DNA of 17,689 bases from positions 1 through 17,689 of the forward strand of contig DAITMV010000045.1 of NCBI GenBank assembly GCA_036834985.1. The letters run 5' to 3'. A model generated the notes under the pieces. It saw only the letters and a program-made list of their open reading frames with translations, did no database searches and was not told the origin of the DNA. Positions 1 to 6,154 of the stretch are shown piece after piece. Within the stretch, counting starts at the first letter, position 1, and each line of letters starts with the position of its first letter. The position numbers and the translations under genes are program-made. The stretch is from DAITMV01 sp036834985 (lineage in GTDB: Bacteria; Pseudomonadota; Gammaproteobacteria; Burkholderiales; Burkholderiaceae_B).

Positions 1-583
1 GTGCTACGGATTGCACAGCTGGCGAATTGGGCCGTGTGTACGCGGCCGCACCCGTCGGGCGCGAGGGATCTGCAACGCTTAACTTAGGGGCTCGCTGCGC
101 CTGTTCGGCCAACGCTTTGCGTTCTTCGTCAGACAACTGCTTGTAGGTTTCCCACTGTTGCTGGCGTTCGTCCTTGGGCAATTCTTTGACGCGCTTGTAA
201 TTTTCACGGGCCAGTCGACGCTGCTCAGGCGTCAGTTGTGCCCATTCTTTCATGCGCACCTGCATGCGCTGTTGCTCCTGTTCGGGCAACTCATGGTATT
301 TATTGGCGATTTCCACCCACTTTTTACGACGAACCTCGGGCATGTCGACCCAAGACTGGGCCAGCGGCGCCAATACCTTCTTTTGGGAAACTGTGAGGTC
401 GGTCCAGCGGGAGTCTTTTACTACCACAGCTGCGGGTACTGCACTGCTGGCGGGCTTGACCGCCGATGATGCAGGGGCTGTTAATGGCGCTACGGGAGCA
501 GGGGTGTGATTGATACCGACGTAAGCGAGCGCCGCAATCAGGATTGCGGCTGACGTGAACAACGATATCTTCACAGGACTCAT
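1..583 (-). CDS. DUF3106 family protein, C-terminus cut by window edge
   Basis: The frame is open from an ATG at 583 (minus strand) to the left edge, giving 194 codons without a stop; the C-terminus lies outside the window. Residues about 5-22 are a hydrophobic segment after a Lys, fitting a signal peptide or N-terminal anchor, so the rest should be periplasmic. An Ala/Pro/Ser-rich linker (about 27-53) follows. Next comes a Trp/Gln/Arg-rich helical region with short degenerate repeats: KKWVEIANKYHELP, then LTPEQRR, LPKDERQQQW and LSDEERKAL. This pattern is typical of DUF3106, a family of unknown function. LTPEQ-type repeats also occur in Spy/CpxP-like periplasmic proteins; that comparison is my inference. 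Its start overlaps the DUF3619 stop (TGATG), so translation is probably coupled. The family call is fairly secure; the function is unknown. Confidence 0.82.
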   Translation of the reverse strand, partial: MSPVKISLFTSAAILIAALAYVGINHTPAPVAPLTAPASSAVKPASSAVPAAVVVKDSRWTDLTVSQKKVLAPLAQSWVDMPEVRRKKWVEIANKYHELPEQEQQRMQVRMKEWAQLTPEQRRLARENYKRVKELPKDERQQQWETYKQLSDEERKALAEQAQRAPKLSVADPSRPTGAAAYTRPNSPAVQSVA

Positions 584-1068
584 CAGATTCGACTGGCTTC
601 TCCCTCGGGGGCGAGGGTGTTAACCGCCGGTGCCGCCTCGTCTTTGGAGGGGGCAGGACGGTGATTGACATACATGCTAAAACCTTGATCCAGATAGGCC
701 GACAATGGCAGATCATCGGCCAGCACGGCTGAGTCGATCTCTGCAAGCTCCATGGCGCGGTTGGTTTGCTGGTTGTCAGCCACAATCGCGATGCCAAGCG
801 CCAAGGCGATGGCTGGAAGCACTCCAATCATGTTTGACAGCCAGGCCGCCGGGTCGGATTTATTCTGTATCCCTGAGCTGCCGCCCATACCCGCCATGGC
901 CATTCGCGGGACAATGTTAAATGCCCATTGCGAACTGGTTTGACGTTTGCGGGACACCGCCAGTTGCCTGGCTTTTTCAAGGCGTGACTGGGCCGCAGGC
1001 GAAATGTCCTGTGTGCTTTTGTTAAGCAGTTGACGAACCTGCCAACCAAACCGGTCTTCTGACATCAT
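583..1068 (-). CDS. DUF3619 family single-pass membrane protein (possible anti-sigma factor)
   Basis: This 161-residue protein has a hydrophilic N-terminal half, one hydrophobic segment at about 76-97, and a polar, Pro/Ala/Glu-rich C-terminal tail. The N-terminal part (about 10-37, including LLNKSTQDISPAAQSRLEKA) is the characteristic conserved block of DUF3619 as I know it. The start is the first of two adjacent ATG codons, with GGGGGA seven bases upstream as ribosome binding site. It overlaps the stop of the sigma-factor gene (ATGA), and its own stop overlaps the start of the DUF3106 gene. One membrane span after a cytoplasmic-sized N-terminal domain, directly behind an ECF sigma gene, is the usual arrangement of a membrane anti-sigma factor. 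No zinc-binding anti-sigma (ZAS) motif is visible, so that role is inference only. Confidence 0.85.
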   Translation of the reverse strand: MMSEDRFGWQVRQLLNKSTQDISPAAQSRLEKARQLAVSRKRQTSSQWAFNIVPRMAMAGMGGSSGIQNKSDPAAWLSNMIGVLPAIALALGIAIVADNQQTNRAMELAEIDSAVLADDLPLSAYLDQGFSMYVNHRPAPSKDEAAPAVNTLAPEGEASRI

Positions 1069-1625
1069 AGTGTGATCCCCCGCGTTTTAAGTGCGGCTGC
1101 TAAAGTATGTGTTGCTCTGGAACAATGGGTTTTCACGCTGCCTTCGGAACAACCCATCGCAGCGGCAGTTTCTGCCAAATCCATCTCTTCCCAGTAACGC
1201 ATCAAGAACGCTTCCCGTTGACGAGCTGGAAGCTTTTCCAGCTCTTTTTCTATCAGATGCATGATTTGTGCCCGTTCAACCTGCTTTTCAGAGCTTTCCT
1301 GACTGAGATTGAGTTCATCGGATAAAAGTTCAAGTGGATCGATGTCGTCTTCATCGTCCTTTGAAAAAGATGAAAACAGGGTAGTCCAGGTTGACCGTAC
1401 TTTTTGCCTGCGGTGGTAGTCCAGCGTGGCGTTTTGGAGTATTCGCGTAAATAGCAGCGGCAACTCGGCTGCGGGCCGATCGCCGTATTTTTCGGCCAGG
1501 CGCACCATCGCATCCTGCACAAGGTCAAGCGCTGCGTCTTCGTTCTTGACGGCGTACATGGCCGTCTTGAAGGCGCGCTTTTCCACACTGGCAAGAAAAT
1601 CGGACAGTTCTTTATCGGTTGCCAT
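1065..1625 (-). CDS. ECF-type RNA polymerase sigma factor
   Basis: This 186-residue sigma70-family protein would direct RNA polymerase to alternative promoters. Region sigma2 spans about 13-78 (EDAALDLVQDAMVRLAEKYG, then RILQNATLDYHRRQK). An acidic linker runs about 88-104 (KDDEDDIDPLELL). Region sigma4 spans about 122-182, with ELEKLPARQREAFLMRY and a helix-turn-helix at about 149-171 (AAAMGCSEGSVKTHCSRA). Only sigma2 and sigma4 are present, which defines the ECF group. I chose the ATG at 1625, giving MATDKELSDFLASVEKRAFK, the form I know from Burkholderiales homologues; an in-frame TTG at 1676 would add 17 residues with no homology I recognise. Neither start has a good ribosome binding site. 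It heads the coupled unit with the DUF3619 and DUF3106 genes and is divergent from ilvI. Its regulon cannot be read from here. Confidence 0.88.
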   Translation of the reverse strand: MATDKELSDFLASVEKRAFKTAMYAVKNEDAALDLVQDAMVRLAEKYGDRPAAELPLLFTRILQNATLDYHRRQKVRSTWTTLFSSFSKDDEDDIDPLELLSDELNLSQESSEKQVERAQIMHLIEKELEKLPARQREAFLMRYWEEMDLAETAAAMGCSEGSVKTHCSRATHTLAAALKTRGITL

Positions 1626-1693
1626 GACAGCGGCTGCGTTGTGTACAGATTGACATAATTGCGCGTATCGTAACAAAACTGCGCCGTCCCTGC

Positions 1694-1722
1694 TTGACCA
1701 AACTGTAAGAAAGCCTTAATGT
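1694..1722 (+). promoter_or_regulatory. candidate sigma70 promoter for the ilvIHC operon
   Basis: TTGACC (1694-1699, five of six consensus bases) is followed by a 17-base spacer and TAATGT (1717-1722). The latter matches only the key first, second and last bases of the -10 consensus. Transcription would begin near 1729, leaving a leader of about 267 bases before ilvI. It is the best match in the divergent sigma factor-ilvI gap, but the -10 is poor. Confidence 0.4.
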
Positions 1723-1728
1723 TATGGG

Positions 1729-1995
1729 CTTACCCGTATGTCTCTAGTCCGTGCTTGGTACCCTCACAACGCGAGCAAAAGACGCGCACGAACTCTTGGG
1801 GAGGGCCTCAAGGTGTTCACAGCCAACCCGTCCGACACGATTGGACAGTACCGCCGGCGCGCTGCGACATGTCCTTACCTGCGTAGTCCTCGTAAAACTC
1901 CCAGGCAATACATTTCGAAGTCAGCCGAGCCCCACGGCTTTGTGGTCAGGGACGGCATCCGCTCAATTTCCCGTGGACTTTGAAAGGATTTCGAA
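1729..1995 (+). promoter_or_regulatory. long structured 5' leader of ilvI (candidate cis-regulatory RNA)
   Basis: No convincing gene lies in this stretch, but it can fold. A seven-pair stem with an AGGG loop sits at 1795-1812. GGAC(A) at 1843-1847 can pair either upstream with GTCC (1830-1833) or downstream with TGTCC (1870-1874). AGCCG/CGGCT form a stem at 1923-1939. CCACGG (1932-1937) inside that stem could instead pair with CCGTGG (1971-1976), just before the ribosome binding site AAAGGA (1983-1988). Two exclusive folds next to the ribosome binding site suggest control of ilvI translation. A betaproteobacterial structured RNA called the ilvH motif has been described upstream of acetolactate synthase genes, as I recall it; I cannot test whether this leader matches it. 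No leader peptide rich in Ile, Val or Leu is evident. Confidence 0.42.
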
Positions 1996-3705
1996 ATGGA
2001 ATTAACCGGCGCAGAAATCGTCGTTCGCAGCTTGCAGGAAGAAGGCGTTCAGCACGTCTTTGGATACCCTGGTGGAGCGGTACTCTATATTTACGATGCT
2101 ATCTACAAGCAAGAAGCGTTTGAGCACATTCTGGTTCGTCACGAACAGGCTGCTGTTCACGCCGCAGATGCTTACTCTCGTTCAAGTCAAAAAGTAGGTG
2201 TGTGCCTGGTGACCTCTGGTCCCGGCCTGACCAATGCCGTAACCGGTATTGCCACTGCCTACATGGACTCCATTCCCATGGTGATTCTGTCCGGTCAGGT
2301 GCCCACGCACGCGATTGGTCTGGATGCCTTCCAGGAATGTGACACCGTGGGTATTACCCGTCCATGTGTCAAACACAACTTCCTGGTCAAGGATGTCAAA
2401 GACTTGGCGATGACCCTGAAAAAAGCCTTCTACATCGCTAAAACCGGCCGTCCAGGACCTGTTTTGGTCGATATTCCGAAGGACATCACCATTGCCACTA
2501 CCGATTTTGACTACTCAACCCCGGTTGAGATGCGGTCTTACAATCCGGTGGTCAAAGGTCATCAGGGGCAAATCAAAAAAGCAGTTCAGTTGCTGTTAAG
2601 CGCTGAGCGTCCCATGATTTACACCGGTGGTGGCGTCATTTTGGCCGACGCAGCCCCCGAGTTGAACAAACTCGTCGATCTGATCGGTGCTCCGTGTACC
2701 AACACTCTGATGGGCTTGGGCGGTTACAAGTCCTCGAGCAATCTGTTTGTTGGTATGCCCGGCATGCACGGTACGTACGAGGCCAACCTGTCCATGCAAA
2801 ACTGCGACGTATTGCTGGCGGTGGGTGCCCGTTTTGATGACCGCGTGATCGGCAATCCCAAGCATTTTTCGCAAACACCGCGCAAAATCATCCATATCGA
2901 CATTGACCCATCCTCTATCTCCAAGCGCGTCAAGGTGGATGTTCCCATCGTTGGCAACCTCAAAGAGGTTTTGGTGGAGCTGATCGCCCAGATCGAAGCA
3001 ACGACCCAGCGTCCAGACGCCGGTGCGATGTCCGCCTGGTGGAGGCAGATCAACGAATGGCGTGGTCAGAAGTGTCTGGCCTATACGCCATCGGACGAGG
3101 TCATCAAACCCCAGTCCGTTGTCGAGGCGCTGTGGCGCGTCACCAATGGCGATGCCTTTGTAACGTCAGATGTCGGCCAGCACCAAATGTGGGCGGCTCA
3201 GTATTACAAGTTTGACAAGCCACGTCGCTGGATCAATTCCGGCGGTCTGGGCACCATGGGTGTAGGCCTGCCTTACGCCATGGGCGTGCAGATGGCCAAT
3301 CCGGATGCAGAAGTCGCCGTGATTACCGGTGAGGCTTCCATCCAGATGAACATTCAGGAATTGTCCACCTGTTACCAGTATCACTTCACGCCCAAAATCG
3401 TGAACTTGAACAACCGATATCTGGGCATGGTTCGTCAGTGGCAGCAGCTCGAGTATGGCAAGCGCTACTCCGAGTCCTACATGGATGCGCTGCCCGATTT
3501 TGTCAAACTGGTTGAGTCTTATGGCCACGTCGGCATGAAGATTGAGCACCCCCGCGATGTAGAGCCTGCGCTGCGCGAAGCCTTTGCCATGAAGGATCGC
3601 CTGGTATTTATGGATTTCATCACCGACCGTACCGAAAACGTGTGGCCGATGGTTAAAGCCGGTAAAGGCCTGACCGAGATGTTGCTCGGTTCAGAAGAAC
3701 TGTAA
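1996..3705 (+). CDS. ilvI: acetolactate (acetohydroxyacid) synthase, large catalytic subunit
   Basis: This ThDP-dependent enzyme condenses two pyruvates to 2-acetolactate, or pyruvate with 2-oxobutyrate to 2-aceto-2-hydroxybutyrate, the first shared step of valine, leucine and isoleucine synthesis. At 569 residues it has the usual length. The N-terminal pyrimidine-binding domain (about 1-165) carries the catalytic Glu50 in VRHEQAAVHAADAYSR. The central FAD/transhydrogenase-like domain spans about 190-325 (GARFDDRV at 277-284). The C-terminal ThDP/Mg domain (about 375-545) contains LNNRYLGMVRQWQ with Trp482, the classic inhibitor-contact position. The usual GDG metal motif reads Gly445-Glu446-Ala447 here. 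AAAGGA lies seven bases before the ATG. It is the first gene of ilvI-ilvH-ilvC, with a long leader upstream. The gene could equally be named ilvB. Confidence 0.97.
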   Translation: MELTGAEIVVRSLQEEGVQHVFGYPGGAVLYIYDAIYKQEAFEHILVRHEQAAVHAADAYSRSSQKVGVCLVTSGPGLTNAVTGIATAYMDSIPMVILSGQVPTHAIGLDAFQECDTVGITRPCVKHNFLVKDVKDLAMTLKKAFYIAKTGRPGPVLVDIPKDITIATTDFDYSTPVEMRSYNPVVKGHQGQIKKAVQLLLSAERPMIYTGGGVILADAAPELNKLVDLIGAPCTNTLMGLGGYKSSSNLFVGMPGMHGTYEANLSMQNCDVLLAVGARFDDRVIGNPKHFSQTPRKIIHIDIDPSSISKRVKVDVPIVGNLKEVLVELIAQIEATTQRPDAGAMSAWWRQINEWRGQKCLAYTPSDEVIKPQSVVEALWRVTNGDAFVTSDVGQHQMWAAQYYKFDKPRRWINSGGLGTMGVGLPYAMGVQMANPDAEVAVITGEASIQMNIQELSTCYQYHFTPKIVNLNNRYLGMVRQWQQLEYGKRYSESYMDALPDFVKLVESYGHVGMKIEHPRDVEPALREAFAMKDRLVFMDFITDRTENVWPMVKAGKGLTEMLLGSEEL

Positions 3706-3721
3706 GGCAGGGGTTATGAAT

Positions 3722-4213
3722 ATGAGACATATTATTTCCGTATTACTGGAAAACGAGCCTGGTGCCTTGTCGCGCGTGGTAGGGCTTTTCTCAGCACGGG
3801 CGTACAATATCGAAACGTTGACGGTGGCTCCCACCGAGGACGACACACTGTCACGCATGACCATTGTCACCTCAGGCTCCGATGATGTGATTGAGCAGAT
3901 CACCAAGCATTTGAACCGCCTGATCGAAGTGGTCAAAGTGGTTGATTTGACCGAAGGTCCGCATATTGAACGTGAGTTGATGCTGGTTAAATTGCGGGCC
4001 GTTGGCAAAGAGCGTGAAGAGCTCAAACGCACCACTGACATTTTCCGTGGCCGCATCATTGATGTGACAGAGAAGTCTTACACCATTGAGTTGACCGGTA
4101 ACCGCAGCAAGCTGGACGCATTCTTAGAGGCCATCGACAAAACGGCTATCCTGGAAACCGTGCGTACTGGCGGCTCGGGCATCGGCCGTGGTGAGCGTAT
4201 TTTGCGCGTGTAA
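3722..4213 (+). CDS. ilvH: acetolactate synthase, small regulatory subunit
   Basis: This is the regulatory subunit that stimulates IlvI and confers feedback inhibition by valine. It has 163 residues from this start. An N-terminal ACT domain (about 2-76) begins MRHIISVLLENEPGALSRVV, and a C-terminal domain (about 80-163) includes ELMLVKLRAVGKEREE and TDIFRGRIIDV. Asn11, Gly14 and Asn29, which correspond to valine-response positions known in E. coli IlvH, are all present. An ATG six bases earlier (3716) is possible. The ribosome binding site AGGGG lies eight bases before 3722 but only two before 3716, and 3722 gives exact E. coli numbering, so 3722 is preferred. The two-domain length matches IlvH rather than the short IlvN. 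It follows ilvI by 16 bases. Confidence 0.95.
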   Translation: MRHIISVLLENEPGALSRVVGLFSARAYNIETLTVAPTEDDTLSRMTIVTSGSDDVIEQITKHLNRLIEVVKVVDLTEGPHIERELMLVKLRAVGKEREELKRTTDIFRGRIIDVTEKSYTIELTGNRSKLDAFLEAIDKTAILETVRTGGSGIGRGERILRV

Positions 4214-4258
4214 TACAGAGCTTTAACCAAACAATCTGAACCTAGTAGGGAAATCAAA

Positions 4259-5275
4259 ATGAAAGTTTATTACGACAAAGACGCAGACCTGTCTCTGATC
4301 CAGAAAAAGAAAGTGTCTATTATTGGTTATGGCTCACAGGGCCATGCACACGCGCAAAACCTGCGTGATTCCGGCGTTGATGTCACCGTTGGTCTGCGTA
4401 AGGGCGGCGCGTCCTGGTCCAAGGCCGAAGGTGCAGGCTTGAAGGTTAGTGAAGTGGCTGATGCCGTTCGCCAAGCCGATGTGGTCATGATCCTGCTGCC
4501 TGACGAAAACATTCCTGACGTGTACAACAAGGAAGTGGCGCCCAACATCAAGGCCGGTGCTGCATTGGCGTTTGCGCACGGTTTTAACGTGCATTACAAC
4601 CAGGTGGTTCCCCGCAATGACGTGGACGTCATCATGATTGCCCCGAAAGGTCCAGGCCACACCGTGCGCTCTGAGTACCTCAAAGGCGGTGGCGTGCCCA
4701 GCCTGATCGCCATTTATCAGGACAAAACCGGTACGGCCAAGGAAGTTGCATTGGCATACGCAGCTGCCAACGGCGGTACCAAGGGTGGCGTGATCGAGAC
4801 TAACTTCCGGGAAGAAACCGAAACAGACCTGTTCGGTGAACAGGCTGTTCTGTGTGGTGGTGCTGTTGAGTTGGTTAAAGCAGGCTTTGAGACCTTGGTT
4901 GAAGCCGGATATGCCCCTGAAATGGCTTATTTCGAGTGTCTGCACGAACTCAAGCTCATCGTTGACCTGATGTATGAAGGCGGTATCGCCAACATGAACT
5001 ACTCCATCTCCAACAACGCCGAGTATGGTGAGTATGTAACAGGTCATCGCGTGATTGCTGACCAGGCTCGCGCTGCCATGAAAGAATGTCTGACCAACAT
5101 TCAGAACGGTGAATACGCCAAGCGCTTTATCCTCGAAGGTAAAACCAACTACCCCGAGATGACTGCTCGCCGTCGCCTGAACGCCAAGCACCCGATTGAA
5201 ATCGTTGGTGAGCAACTGCGTGCCATGATGCCTTGGATCAGCAAAAACAAGCTGGTTGATCAGTCCAAGAACTGA
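4259..5275 (+). CDS. ilvC: ketol-acid reductoisomerase (class I, NADPH type)
   Basis: This enzyme isomerises and reduces 2-acetolactate or 2-aceto-2-hydroxybutyrate to the dihydroxy acids, the second step of branched-chain amino acid synthesis. The 338 residues match short class I enzymes. The Rossmann fold opens with IIGYGSQGHAHAQNL (21-35), and Arg47, Ser52 and Ser54 in GLRKGGASWSKA are placed to bind the NADPH phosphate. His107 (AFAHGFNVHY) and the APKGPGHTVR loop follow. The magnesium ligands Asp190, Glu194, Glu226 and Glu230 are all present, the last two in YFECLHELKLIVD. AGGGA lies eight bases before the ATG. It closes the ilvI-ilvH-ilvC operon; the 45-base gap after ilvH shows no terminator. 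A folded 3' UTR and a strong terminator follow. Confidence 0.98.
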   Translation: MKVYYDKDADLSLIQKKKVSIIGYGSQGHAHAQNLRDSGVDVTVGLRKGGASWSKAEGAGLKVSEVADAVRQADVVMILLPDENIPDVYNKEVAPNIKAGAALAFAHGFNVHYNQVVPRNDVDVIMIAPKGPGHTVRSEYLKGGGVPSLIAIYQDKTGTAKEVALAYAAANGGTKGGVIETNFREETETDLFGEQAVLCGGAVELVKAGFETLVEAGYAPEMAYFECLHELKLIVDLMYEGGIANMNYSISNNAEYGEYVTGHRVIADQARAAMKECLTNIQNGEYAKRFILEGKTNYPEMTARRRLNAKHPIEIVGEQLRAMMPWISKNKLVDQSKN

Positions 5276-5369
5276 TCTGCGTCAGTCATACAGATGCATT
5301 TGAGGGCATCTGAGATCGCTTGGTGACCTAAAATCGGCAAAAAATTGTCGAATTTGGCGGCCAAGCGAT
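5271..5369 (+). other. multi-hairpin ilvC 3' UTR (possible 3'-derived RNA element)
   Basis: Three hairpins lie in a row between the ilvC stop and the terminator. ACTGA (5271-5275, covering the stop codon) pairs with TCAGT (5282-5286). CAGATGC (5291-5297) pairs with GCATCTG (5306-5312). ATCGCTTGG (5315-5323) pairs perfectly with CCAAGCGAT (5361-5369) and encloses a second stem, CGGCAA/TTGTCG (5335-5350) with an AAAA loop and further A-T pairs outside it. No reading frame explains this. With the terminator at 5373-5408 it resembles a stable 3' UTR or a small RNA released from the ilvC transcript; that role is inference. Confidence 0.5.
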
Positions 5370-5372
5370 GTG

Positions 5373-5408
5373 AAAAGGGTACGACCCATCGGGTACGTGC
5401 CCTTTTTT
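5373..5408 (+). terminator. intrinsic terminator of the ilvIHC operon
   Basis: AAAAGGGTACGACCC (5373-5387) pairs with GGGTACGTGCCCTTTT (5391-5406) around the three-base loop ATC, with one bulged A and one T-G wobble, giving 15 pairs. The T run continues to 5408. It lies upstream of the chosen psd start and separates the branched-chain amino acid genes from the phospholipid genes. Confidence 0.88.
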
Positions 5409-5456
5409 CGCAATACAATGCAGTCATTATTAAAACTAACAACAGACAAATCAAAC

Positions 5457-6107
5457 ATGAGCAACGCCTACCCCCACCCCATTATTGCCAGAGAAGGTTG
5501 GCCCTTTTTAGCCGCCACCGGCATCGCCGCCTTTGTCATCTCTCACTACGCGCCACTGTGGGTGTCCGTGATAGCGTGGATCATCTTTTTGTTTGTTCTG
5601 CAGTTTTTTCGTGACCCGGCACGTTTTATTCCGCAAGGCGCACGTGATGTGATTTCCCCGGCCGATGGCCGCATTGTGGCGGTTGAAAAAACCCGTGACG
5701 TGTATGCCAATCGGGATGCGCTCAAAATCAGTGTGTTCATGAATGTTTTTAACGTACATTCGAACCGTTCTCCCGTGGACGGCAAAATCCAGACAGTGAA
5801 ATATTTTCCTGGCAAATTTGTCAACGCGGATTTGGATAAAGCCTCTACCGAAAATGAACGTAACGCAGTGGTCATAACCACTGCCTCGGGGGCCACGGTC
5901 ACCTCAGTGCAGGTGGCTGGTTTGATTGCGCGCCGCATCCTGTGTTACGTCGGGGCCGGTGAGTCTTTGAGTCGCGGTCAGCGTTACGGGTTTATTCGAT
6001 TTGGTTCGCGTGTCGATGTATATTTGCCGTTGGACGCAACGCCCAAGGTCAGTATTGGCGACAAGGTTAGCGCATCGTCAACCGTGCTGGCTGAGCTGGG
6101 CGCCTGA
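5457..6107 (+). CDS. psd: phosphatidylserine decarboxylase proenzyme
   Basis: This membrane-associated enzyme decarboxylates phosphatidylserine to phosphatidylethanolamine. At 216 residues it belongs to the short form of the family. Hydrophobic stretches at about 15-29 and 33-51 anchor it. The catalytic Asp70 lies in SPADGRIVAVE and His101 in NVFNVHSNRSPVDG. The self-cleavage site is Gly183-Ser184 in GFIRFGSRVDVYLP; Ser184 becomes the pyruvoyl group, leaving a large beta chain and an alpha chain of about 33 residues. The reading frame stays open upstream to 5370, but that stretch overlaps the ilvC terminator. The ATG at 5457 gives MSNAYPHPIIAREG, the usual family N-terminus as I know it. Its ribosome binding site is weak. 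pssA follows 47 bases later and supplies its substrate. Confidence 0.95.
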   Translation: MSNAYPHPIIAREGWPFLAATGIAAFVISHYAPLWVSVIAWIIFLFVLQFFRDPARFIPQGARDVISPADGRIVAVEKTRDVYANRDALKISVFMNVFNVHSNRSPVDGKIQTVKYFPGKFVNADLDKASTENERNAVVITTASGATVTSVQVAGLIARRILCYVGAGESLSRGQRYGFIRFGSRVDVYLPLDATPKVSIGDKVSASSTVLAELGA

Positions 6108-6154
6108 TTGTTGCCCGGATTGTTGATCAACCCCACACAGGTAATCTGCACACG

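Noticed and set aside
1724..1747. Seven-codon frame (MGLPVCL) as an ilv leader peptide
   Set aside because: It lies at or before the predicted transcription start, has no ribosome binding site, and holds too few branched-chain codons for attenuation.
1738..1983. 81-codon plus-strand reading frame ending 12 bases before ilvI
   Set aside because: The product is Arg-rich with no recognisable family, the ATG lacks a ribosome binding site, and the region is better explained as a structured leader. A translated upstream frame cannot be fully excluded.
3716..3721. Earlier ATG as the ilvH start
   Set aside because: The AGGGG ribosome binding site is only two bases away, and E. coli numbering of the valine-site residues fits the ATG at 3722.
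4334..5215. Long minus-strand frame opposite ilvC (293 codons)
   Set aside because: It is an antisense shadow of a clear gene, with no family resemblance and no ribosome binding site. The same applies to frames opposite pssA-leuA (6506-7255) and pnp (10450-11385).
6122..6131. Perfect palindrome GTTGATCAAC between psd and pssA
   Set aside because: Ten bases with no loop, no T run and no second copy nearby; too short to support an operator or terminator.
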